From Nitrososphaerota archaeon (lineage in GTDB: Archaea; Thermoproteota; Nitrososphaeria; Nitrososphaerales; UBA183), in contig JAFMAW010000027.1 of the NCBI GenBank assembly GCA_029784795.1, positions 1-10,159 of the forward strand: a stretch of DNA of 10,159 bases, written 5' to 3'. The notes beneath the pieces are model-generated. The model saw nothing but the letters and a program-made list of their open reading frames with translations, searched no databases and had not been told where the DNA came from. Positions 4,994-10,159 of the stretch are shown piece by piece. Made by a program: the position numbers and the translations under genes. How positions within the stretch are numbered: position 1 is the first letter of the stretch; every line of letters starts with the position of its first letter.

Positions 4994-6001
4994 GTGAAGA
5001 GGCTCGACCTGGGGAAGATCCCAATCAGGGTCCTGAACGACACAGTGCTGAAGCTGACGGGAGCGGGATCGGACAAGTTGGTGGCTCCGGCCCGGGCGGG
5101 GCTCGACTTCGCGGCAGTCAAGGTCGGGGCTAAGTTCCTGGTGGCGTCGGCGGACCCGATAACGGGGGTTTCGGCGGATATAGGCACCTACGCCGTGAGG
5201 GTGAGCGCCAATGACGTGGCCACCAGCGGCAACATGCCGCAGTTCGCCGAGGTCGTCATACTCCTTCCGAGGGGCTCTTCAGAATCGGACCTCGCCAAGG
5301 TCGCCAGGCAAGTCCACGAGGCAGCCAAGGAGCTCGGGGTCACCGTACTGGGCGGGCACACCGAGGTCGCCCCCGGCGTCGACCACCCCATCCTAATGGT
5401 GACGGTGTTCAGCCTGGTGGACAGGTTTGTCACCTCGGGGGACGCCCGGGAGGGAGACACCCTAATGATGACGAAGACCGCGGGCCTGGAAGGGACAGCG
5501 GAGCTGGCACGGGAGCATAGGTTCACCGCAAGGGAGGTCCCGGCCTCCGCGCTCAAGAGGGCGAGACGATTCATCGATGAGGTCGACATAACGAAGGAGG
5601 CCGTGGCTTCATTTGGAACCGGAGCGGTCCACGCGATGCACGACTGCACCGAGGGGGGTGTCGTCGGCGCGGCCTTCGAGATGTCGCTGGCCTCCGGCGT
5701 CGGATTCGTGCTCGACGAGGCGGCGGTCCCTGTGGCCCCCGAGACCAGGCTGATATGCGACGCCCTCTCCATCGACCCCCTTCGGCTCATCGGCTCGGGT
5801 TCGCTGCTTCTGGCGGTGGCGCCTGGAGCAGAGGCTCAGGTGGAAGAGGCGTTGCTGGGGGTGTGCAAGGTCTCCAGGGTCGGGTCATTCTTGAAGGGCG
5901 GAAGATACGTGGCCGGGAGGGACGGCGCGAAGCGGGCGCTGCACGAAGCCCCTCAGGACGAGCTATGGAGAGTGCTCTCGCGGAGTCGACGCCTGAGGTA
6001 G
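4994..6001 (+). CDS. AIR synthase (PurM/HypE-like) family protein
   Basis: A 335-aa protein of the PurM/HypE/SelD ATP-binding superfamily. The N-terminal half has the family order: LGKIPIRVLNDTVLK at residues 7-20, LVASADPITGVSADIGTYAVRVSANDVATSGNMPQF at 49-84 (the 'D-it---e-iG--av-vn-NDia-sGa-P' core), then VTVLGGHTEVAPGVDHPILMVTVFS at 116-140. The C-terminal half carries DCTEGGVVGAAFEMSLASGVGF at 217-238 and LIGSGSLLLAV at 265-275, the typical GG-GG and GSG elements. The protein ends DELWRVLSRSRRLR and lacks the PRIC cysteine tail that HypE needs for hydrogenase maturation, so it is not a conventional HypE. Its substrate is unknown. The start is GTG 4994; an in-frame TAG at 4973-4975 with no other start between them fixes it. 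The last 39 nt overlap the end of the convergent topoisomerase gene. Confidence 0.87.
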   Translation: MKRLDLGKIPIRVLNDTVLKLTGAGSDKLVAPARAGLDFAAVKVGAKFLVASADPITGVSADIGTYAVRVSANDVATSGNMPQFAEVVILLPRGSSESDLAKVARQVHEAAKELGVTVLGGHTEVAPGVDHPILMVTVFSLVDRFVTSGDAREGDTLMMTKTAGLEGTAELAREHRFTAREVPASALKRARRFIDEVDITKEAVASFGTGAVHAMHDCTEGGVVGAAFEMSLASGVGFVLDEAAVPVAPETRLICDALSIDPLRLIGSGSLLLAVAPGAEAQVEEALLGVCKVSRVGSFLKGGRYVAGRDGAKRALHEAPQDELWRVLSRSRRLR

Positions 6002-7537
6002 CGGTTTTCCCCCACCGTCAGGGCTCCACTTTGCTGATGACTGGAGGACCCAGGCGAACTTCTTCTGCAGAGACTTGCTGTAGACTTTCGCCCAGTCGAG
6101 GCCGACGTAGTCGCACCAGGCCTTGTAGACCCTGGGGTCGATGTAGTTCTTCATCGACGTGTTGAGGTTGTAGTTCTTGGTCCGCTCATAGAACTCGAGC
6201 TCCCTCTTCAGCTTGGGGATGCGCTTGACGTCGTTTCTGGCGATGGCGTCTTCGAGCTTCTGCTGCTTCTTCCTGTGCGCTTCATCCCAGGTCTTCGGAG
6301 GGGTCCTCTGGTGGTTGCAGAAGACCGCCGCCTGAAGGTTCGCCTCCTTAGCGTGGTAGAGCTTGTCAAGGTCGTCAGCTTCCCTCAGGTCCTCGGAGCC
6401 CAGGTAGTCCTTCGTCCTCGCCGTGGCGTGGTAGGTCCTGAACACCTTCGCTGTGACCCCGGGGACGGTGGAGGAGAGGAACTGGTTGACCATGCTGGAG
6501 GTGACGTCGTGGAATATCTCGTCCCCGAGCTTCTTCCCGGCCATGAACTCGAGGAGGTTCCTCACGACCGACGGGGGCAGCTCTTCGGACTTGTTCCAGG
6601 CGACCGAGTCCTTCCCCAGGAACTTGAACTCCGCCATGTTCCCTCTCAGGCTTACGTGCTCCACCCTCAGAGTGCTGGCACCCACGGTGTCCGCCTCGTC
6701 TTCATCCTTCTCGTCCCCCACCCTCATGCCGAGTGCGTCGATCAGATAGCAGACCGTGGCGACCTGCCTGGCCTTTTCGGCCTTTGAGTCCAGGTCTCTC
6801 CGTATCCTGGCCCTGATCCTTTCGAGATTGGTACCCACCTTCCTGGCGTTGTCATACTTCGCTTTGCTGCGTGACTGCTGCAGTGGCGAGCTCTCGTGCA
6901 GCCACACGTACTTCTCCTTGTCAGTAAGCTTGTCCATCCACTTGGCCATCCACATCGAGTTGTGGTCGTTCACCACCTCCTTCCAGGCCCCCGGCGGCAC
7001 CGGGGAACCCTCTCCGAGGTTGAGGACCACGTCCTCGGGCTGCACCCTGGGCTTCCACCGCCCCCGCAGCGGGTGCTGCCCCCTCCCCATGAAGAGCCCC
7101 GGGGGTTCGACCATCCAGTTCGCGATGTCCACCTCCTTCCCGTCGAGGATTGCCTTGCCGTACTTCGCCTTCAGGGCTTCCCTGCGCTCCTTCCTCGACG
7201 CCGCCTGCGCCTTCTTCTCTTCCTTGGACATCCCCTCCTTGGCCGCTTTCTCCATGTCGACCTTCCGGTAGAACTTCGAGAAGCCCACCTCTTCGAACTT
7301 GATCCCCCTGTACCGGTCTGGGAGTTGCTTTACGAAGTCAGACATGAAGTTGGACCGGAAGACCGGGTCCTGGACGTATGGCGTTTCTTTCTTCTTGGCG
7401 AAGTTGTAGGCCATCTCTTCCGCCAGGGGCGAAAGTGCGACATCCCCGCCGCCAACAGAGACCGTCAGGCCCTCTGGGACGTAGGGGTCGGGAAAATTCA
7501 CTCCGCTGTGAGAAAGCGTCTTCCAGTAGGCGCTCAT
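5963..7537 (-). CDS. topIB: DNA topoisomerase IB, eukaryotic type
   Basis: An enzyme that relaxes positive and negative supercoils by transient nicking through a 3'-phosphotyrosine, without ATP. It aligns with the core and C-terminal domains of eukaryotic Top1. The N-terminus is WKTLSHSGVNFPDPYVP. The catalytic residues, numbered from ATG 7537 (524 aa), are R272 in MRVGDEKDEDEADTVG, K309 in FLGKDSVAW, R367 in VFRTYHATA, H409 in CNHQRTPPKT and Y465 in TSMKNYIDPRVYKAW. A charged helical linker (~residues 420-455) precedes the tyrosine, as in Top1. The long charged N-terminal tail of eukaryotes is missing. About 25 proline- and serine-rich residues extend past the usual end and overlap the neighbouring gene. 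An ATG at 7579 would add 14 residues, but homologs begin at or near 'WKTL', and TTTTAATA (7574-7567) sits 33-34 nt before ATG 7537, so I prefer the latter. Confidence 0.96.
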   Translation of the reverse strand: MSAYWKTLSHSGVNFPDPYVPEGLTVSVGGGDVALSPLAEEMAYNFAKKKETPYVQDPVFRSNFMSDFVKQLPDRYRGIKFEEVGFSKFYRKVDMEKAAKEGMSKEEKKAQAASRKERREALKAKYGKAILDGKEVDIANWMVEPPGLFMGRGQHPLRGRWKPRVQPEDVVLNLGEGSPVPPGAWKEVVNDHNSMWMAKWMDKLTDKEKYVWLHESSPLQQSRSKAKYDNARKVGTNLERIRARIRRDLDSKAEKARQVATVCYLIDALGMRVGDEKDEDEADTVGASTLRVEHVSLRGNMAEFKFLGKDSVAWNKSEELPPSVVRNLLEFMAGKKLGDEIFHDVTSSMVNQFLSSTVPGVTAKVFRTYHATARTKDYLGSEDLREADDLDKLYHAKEANLQAAVFCNHQRTPPKTWDEAHRKKQQKLEDAIARNDVKRIPKLKRELEFYERTKNYNLNTSMKNYIDPRVYKAWCDYVGLDWAKVYSKSLQKKFAWVLQSSAKWSPDGGGKPLPQASTPREHSP

Positions 7538-7566
7538 GAACCGCTGTCCGGTTTCCCCTCCTCGTG

Positions 7567-7574
7567 TATTAAAA
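7567..7574 (-). promoter_or_regulatory. TATA-like box of topoisomerase IB
   Basis: TTTTAATA on the minus strand is centred 33-34 nt upstream of ATG 7537. If the upstream ATG 7579 were used instead, the box would be the TTATTTAA at 7617-7610, which also reads as a TATA element leftward. Confidence 0.45.
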
Positions 7575-7609
7575 TCCATACCGGCTTTCTGCTGATGCGG
7601 TTACGATGG

Positions 7610-7617
7610 TTAAATAA
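7610..7617 (+). promoter_or_regulatory. TATA-like box of the PAC2-family gene
   Basis: TTAAATAA is centred 31-32 nt upstream of ATG 7645, fitting a leaderless transcript. Its reverse complement, TTATTTAA, is also TATA-like and lies 34-35 nt from the alternative topoisomerase start at 7579, so it could in principle serve both directions. Confidence 0.55.
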
Positions 7618-7644
7618 GAAGCCAGGCTCCTGCGGTTCCCGAAC

Positions 7645-8370
7645 ATGTGGATCGACTACCAGGGGTCGAACCCCGCCCGATTGAAGAGCCCGGCGATGAT
7701 CGTCGCGGTCTCGACCTCGATGCCCCAGTATCGGGCCCTCTACTCCCAGGCCAGGGAGCTGGCCGATTACATGCTGAAGAAGATGAAGTTCCAGAGGATC
7801 GGGACGGTCAGGTCCTCCGCGTTCCTCCCCGAGGTCCTACTTCGGGACGAAGGGATATCGACCCTTCCGGAGTGCGGCCTGTACCTGAGCAGGGGGAAGC
7901 ACGACACCCTCCTCTTCGCCGGGGATTCGAGCCCCATGGACGAGCAGTATGAGTTCACGGAGTTCCTTCTGGAGAAGGCAGAGGCCTTGGGGGTGAAGGA
8001 GCTGTATTCGGTTGGCACGAGGTGGGCAGAGAACCCACTGCCGGCGGAGGCGGACCCTCTGGCGCTGGGCTTTGCGACCGACGCAGTCGGGGTGGCCAAG
8101 CTCCGGAAGAACGCCGTGAAGATTCTGGCGGAGGAACCGGCGCCATTCTTCGCTTCGATGGTGGTGGCCATGGCGAAGGATTACGGGATGAGAGGGTACA
8201 AGCTCTCTGTTGACCACGGGGAGCCGAGCCCCCACGTCAGGTCCGTCGCGAAGCTGCTCGAGGTTCTCAGCAAGATGGCGGGATTCCAGGTGGACCTTGA
8301 CGAGTTGAGGTCAAAGGCCCTCCCCGTCCTACCGTCCCGCCAGTCTGGGAACAGTTCCATCTACCATTAG
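7645..8370 (+). CDS. PAC2-family protein (proteasome assembly chaperone-like)
   Basis: A 241-aa cytosolic protein of the PAC2 superfamily, which includes eukaryotic proteasome assembly chaperones and archaeal homologs able to bind the proteasome. Family features are the N-terminal MIVAVSTSMPQYRALYSQARELADYMLKKM at ~18-47 and LPECGLYLSRGKHDTLLFAGDSSPMD at ~74-99. Next come YEFTEFLLEKAEALGVKELYSVGTRWAE at ~102-129 (the 'A--lGv--iy-lG' core), FATDAVGV at ~143-150, and a C-terminal segment with SVDHGEPSPHVRSVAKLLEVL. The length fits the family. It runs divergently from topoisomerase IB with its own TATA-like box. The assembly-chaperone role in this organism is inferred from family membership only, since many archaeal PAC2 proteins are uncharacterised. 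Confidence 0.88.
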   Translation: MWIDYQGSNPARLKSPAMIVAVSTSMPQYRALYSQARELADYMLKKMKFQRIGTVRSSAFLPEVLLRDEGISTLPECGLYLSRGKHDTLLFAGDSSPMDEQYEFTEFLLEKAEALGVKELYSVGTRWAENPLPAEADPLALGFATDAVGVAKLRKNAVKILAEEPAPFFASMVVAMAKDYGMRGYKLSVDHGEPSPHVRSVAKLLEVLSKMAGFQVDLDELRSKALPVLPSRQSGNSSIYH

Positions 8371-8481
8371 ACGGGCGTTGGCGGCTCGCCGCCGTCGGAT
8401 GTCCTACGGGTGGAAAGCCCGCCGGACCCGGCTGACTCATGGCATGGGGGGCGACGGTCCCATCCCCCGATGTGCGGCAGA
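8371..8481. other. GC-rich non-coding spacer with hairpins
   Basis: 111 nt between two converging genes. It contains GGCGG-CTCG-CCGCC (8380-8393), a tight stem-loop just after the PAC2 stop, and further complementary G and C runs such as ATGGG (8444-8448) with CCCAT (8459-8463). No tRNA cloverleaf, T-loop motif or C/D-box pair is visible. It may help form 3' ends or encode a small RNA; neither is shown. Confidence 0.35.
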
Positions 8482-8907
8482 CTAGGCCCTTTTGGCCAGC
8501 CTTCTCCCGGCGATGGCCAACGCCAGCCCGACCCAGTATGGGAGATAACCTAGGACCGGGCCGAGGCCCCCCAACCTGTACGCCGAATACCCGAACCCCA
8601 CGATGAGTCCCAGGAACCCTGCCCCACCCCCAAGCCAGATCAAAGTTTTCCCCGCCGTAGTGTGGCGGAAGACGATGCCCAGGCCGCCGGCCATGACCGT
8701 GACTCCCCCCAGCGCTATGACTCCTTCAAGGAGGGTTATTGCCAGCAAGGCGGCGCTCGCGTATACTCCGCTCAGGAGTGCTGCCATCCGCGGTTCGGCG
8801 TAGCCGAGCGCCGTATAGAGGAAGCCTCTCGACGAGTAGCCGCTGGCGAGCATGAGCGCGCCCCCGGTCAGGGCGAGAGCGCCCGCGAGATATCCCCTGA
8901 CCCTCAT
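8482..8907 (-). CDS. Small multi-pass membrane protein, function unknown
   Basis: A 141-aa, strongly hydrophobic protein. Likely membrane spans are at about residues 5-23, 42-60, 61-80, 88-108 and 115-134, separated by short loops with few charges (AEPR, RHTTAGK, RLGG). The C-terminus is basic (GRRLAKRA), suggesting a cytoplasmic end. It is glycine- and alanine-rich, without catalytic or metal-binding motifs, and I do not recognise the family. The frame continues upstream to an ATG at 9117, but that extension would overlap the divergent metalloprotease gene and reads as low-quality, arginine- and cysteine-rich sequence. ATG 8907 is preferred. A weak TATA-like CTATTCTA (8939-8932, leftward) lies 28-29 nt upstream of it. 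Confidence 0.72.
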   Translation of the reverse strand: MRVRGYLAGALALTGGALMLASGYSSRGFLYTALGYAEPRMAALLSGVYASAALLAITLLEGVIALGGVTVMAGGLGIVFRHTTAGKTLIWLGGGAGFLGLIVGFGYSAYRLGGLGPVLGYLPYWVGLALAIAGRRLAKRA

Positions 8908-8931
8908 CCTCTCGTTTTCTCGTCGGGCCGA

Positions 8932-8939
8932 TAGAATAG
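8932..8939 (-). promoter_or_regulatory. Weak TATA-like box of the membrane protein gene
   Basis: CTATTCTA on the minus strand is centred about 28 nt upstream of ATG 8907. It is the most AT-rich patch near this start but a poorer match than the others here. Confidence 0.35.
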
Positions 8940-8980
8940 CGTTTCGTCCGACGGCACCGGGTCGCCAGGCCCACGCTATG

Positions 8981-8986
8981 TTTATC
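8981..8986 (+). promoter_or_regulatory. TATA-like box of the HExxH protein gene
   Basis: TTTATC, in the patch TATGTTTATC, is centred 30-31 nt upstream of ATG 9014. This supports that start over the in-frame ATG at 8978, which would lie upstream of the box. Confidence 0.5.
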
Positions 8987-9013
8987 CGTGTGGCGCGCCG
9001 CGTGGGTCGACCA

Positions 9014-9625
9014 ATGCGCCTCGCGAACACCGACCGGCAGCTGCAGAGTACGCTCGATTGGGCGCTTGACAGGATGCGACAGAAGGGATATGCTGTGAAG
9101 TCCAAGGTAACCCTCAACGTCGAGCCGAACCTAGCGATAATGGGCTATGCACGGAAGGATGGCGAGACCCACAAGATACTGATCTCGGAGTGGGCGCTCG
9201 ACTCCGAGATGCTGGGGGGGCTCGTGCTGCACGAACTTGCCCACGTCTACTTCACCGAACGGGGTGCGAGCTCTCACGACAGCGACGCCCTGGAGAAGCT
9301 CCTTGAGGAGCTGAAAGAGAGAGACGGCCTGAGGACGAAGGAGACAGAGTGCCTGATTGCCGCCTACAACCACCTACAGAACGTGATGGTGGACGACGTG
9401 GTTTTCGCCGTGATGGGGGAGAAGGAGAGGGAGATGACGAAGAAGTTCTTCGCCGAGTGGGTGTCGGACAGGCCGTCGGGGGACCCGGTGACCGACGCCG
9501 AGCTCCTTTGCAGGAACGCCTTCGCTGTCGCGTCTCTCAGGAGGAGGGGGCTGTTCGACAAGGCAAGCGAGATGCACTACAGGAACGAGTCCTTCATCAC
9601 TGCACTCGGCCCAAAGTCGGAATAG
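9014..9625 (+). CDS. HExxH zinc-metalloprotease-like protein, apparently cut by a TAG
   Basis: A 203-aa zincin-like protein. The zinc-binding motif is VLHELAHVYFTE, with HELAH at residues 73-77: two zinc-ligand histidines and the catalytic glutamate. A conserved-looking segment NHLQNVMVDDVVFAVMG (119-135) resembles the 'N--ED--' helix that gives the third acidic ligand in some zincins, so D127 or D128 is a candidate. There is no signal peptide, so it is probably cytosolic. I cannot name the family. The start ATG 9014 is chosen on TATA spacing; upstream in-frame starts overlap the divergent gene. The frame ends at TAG 9623-9625 but continues with 46 protein-like codons to a second TAG. The full protein may therefore be 250 aa, with a nonsense mutation or sequence error here. 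Confidence 0.75.
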   Translation: MRLANTDRQLQSTLDWALDRMRQKGYAVKSKVTLNVEPNLAIMGYARKDGETHKILISEWALDSEMLGGLVLHELAHVYFTERGASSHDSDALEKLLEELKERDGLRTKETECLIAAYNHLQNVMVDDVVFAVMGEKEREMTKKFFAEWVSDRPSGDPVTDAELLCRNAFAVASLRRRGLFDKASEMHYRNESFITALGPKSE

Positions 9626-9766
9626 GAGTTCGAATGGATCGAGTCCTTCCTTTCTACCGCGAACATGGAGTGGGGTGCCGGGAAGTTCATGGACGCCCTG
9701 GAGTCGTACTTTGACAGAATATTGTCGCTCATGCGCGCGTCTTCCAAGCTAGACGACCTCCGATAG
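9626..9766 (+). pseudogene. In-frame continuation of the HExxH protein after an internal TAG
   Basis: Directly after TAG 9623-9625 the same frame reads 46 sense codons beginning EFEWIESFLSTANMEWGAGK and ending in a charged helix-like DRILSLMRASSKLDDLR, then TAG at 9764-9766. The amphipathic, mixed composition is that of a normal archaeal protein C-terminus rather than out-of-frame GC-rich translation. One substitution in the TAG would give a continuous 250-aa protein. Alternatives are a small separate gene from ATG 9665 (33 codons) or amber suppression. At least nine TAG stops elsewhere in this window argue against general TAG recoding. Confidence 0.55.
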
Positions 9767-9852
9767 CCCCCCGAAGCCGACGGCGCGTTGCCTGCGGGTC
9801 CCGTAGAGCCATGGATGAGCGTCGCCCGTTAGGCCCGGCCCCCTATGCCTCG

Positions 9853-9860
9853 TTTATTAG
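9853..9860 (+). promoter_or_regulatory. TATA-like box of the HxlR-like gene
   Basis: TTTATTAG is centred 28-29 nt upstream of TTG 9885. It lies in a 118-nt spacer that otherwise holds no gene. Confidence 0.5.
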
Positions 9861-9884
9861 AAGGGAAAAGGCGTCGGGTCTCGG

Positions 9885-10159
9885 TTGGCCCAAGAAACTG
9901 AGGTGGGCTTGAAGCGGGCCCGTCCACAGAAGTCGCTGAGCGCAGAGGCGCTCGAGAGGCGGTTCCAGGACTTTGGAGAGGTGGCGACGGCGTTCGTCAA
10001 GGAGGTGAGCGCCATGGGTCCGTTCTCCTACAGGGGGGAGGCGAGCTCGGTCAAGGACAACGTAAGCGTGACGAAGAGGGTGTTCAGCAAGTGGTCCATC
10101 GAGATACTGACGAGCACCTACTCCCTCGAAGCTGCTGGGTTCGCCGACCTGAGGAGGCT
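9885..10159 (+). CDS. HxlR-like winged-helix transcriptional regulator, 3'-truncated
   Basis: A frame open to the right edge encodes at least 91 residues. After a charged N-terminal region (AQETEVGLKRARPQKSLSAE, then helical EALERRFQDFGEVATAFVKEV) it reads VTKRVFSKWSIEILTSTYSLEAAGFADLRR. This is the start of an HxlR/MarR-like winged helix: the 'GKW---IL--L' helix followed by 'F-(D/E)LRR'. HxlR-type proteins are dimeric regulators, often responding to electrophiles or redox signals; the target here is unknown. The start TTG 9885 is chosen because it follows a TATA-like TTTATTAG by 28-29 nt, the leaderless spacing seen in other genes of this window. In-frame GTG 9903 and TTG 9909 are alternatives. 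The rest of the domain lies outside the window. Confidence 0.75.
   Translation, partial: MAQETEVGLKRARPQKSLSAEALERRFQDFGEVATAFVKEVSAMGPFSYRGEASSVKDNVSVTKRVFSKWSIEILTSTYSLEAAGFADLRR

Noticed and set aside
4994..6001. Calling this gene hypE or purM
   Set aside because: It lacks the HypE C-terminal cysteine motif, and there is no hydrogenase or purine-pathway neighbour. Only superfamily membership is supported.
6896..7684. 262-codon and other long rightward frames across the topoisomerase region
   Set aside because: They are antisense to a gene with an intact catalytic pentad and are rich in His, Pro, Leu and Val, as expected from shadow translation.
8371..8481. tRNA or C/D-box small RNA
   Set aside because: No T-loop motif, acceptor pairing or RUGAUGA/CUGA box pair was found on either strand.
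9623..9625. Pyrrolysine or general TAG recoding
   Set aside because: At least nine other genes in the window end in TAG, including overlapping convergent stops, and no suppressor gene is visible. Mutation or error is simpler.

Overview
The window is GC-rich, densely packed archaeal chromosome. It most likely comes from the Thaumarchaeota/Nitrososphaeria side of the TACK archaea. The strongest marker is a eukaryotic-type DNA topoisomerase IB with its full catalytic pentad, an enzyme that among archaea is typical of Thaumarchaeota and close relatives. A PAC2 (proteasome-assembly-chaperone-like) protein, an HxlR-type regulator and a two-HTH Lrp/AsnC-like regulator fit this. So do AT-rich TATA-like boxes 28-36 nt upstream of the start codons of most genes, which imply leaderless mRNAs. 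No ammonia-oxidation genes are visible, and I cannot place the genome more finely. There is no rRNA, tRNA, CRISPR array, IS element or prophage.

Layout. Positions 1-700 (+) hold the 3' part of a quinone-oxidoreductase/alcohol-dehydrogenase-like MDR enzyme. It ends tail to tail with a leftward group: an ACT-V4R fusion protein (1721-2554), an unrecognised beta-rich protein (1112-1675) and an OsmC-family protein (697-1119). The last two overlap and use TTG starts. Divergent from this group is a 380-aa regulator with two HTH domains (2726-3868, +). It converges on a 40-aa single-helix membrane protein (3874-3996, -) that is easily missed. The two stop codons lie in a perfect 9-bp inverted repeat. 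Next come a VIT1/CCC1-type metal transporter (4157 or 4220 to 4861, +) with a problematic start codon and a HypE/PurM-like AIR-synthase-family protein (4994-6001, +), whose 3' end overlaps that of topoisomerase IB (5963-7537, -). A PAC2-family protein (7645-8370, +) runs divergently from the topoisomerase. A small multi-pass membrane protein (8482-8907, -) and an HExxH metalloprotease-like protein (9014-9625, +) are also divergent. The latter appears to be cut by an in-frame TAG, with 46 further protein-like codons to 9766. The window ends inside an HxlR-like regulator (9885 onward, +).

The genes do not form one recognisable pathway. They look like ordinary housekeeping and regulatory genes in short, mostly single-gene transcription units, and I see no clear undescribed multigene system. 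The points most worth a second look are the TAG-interrupted zincin, the missing canonical start of the metal transporter, the 40-aa membrane protein with its shared stop-codon palindrome, and the ACT-V4R architecture.
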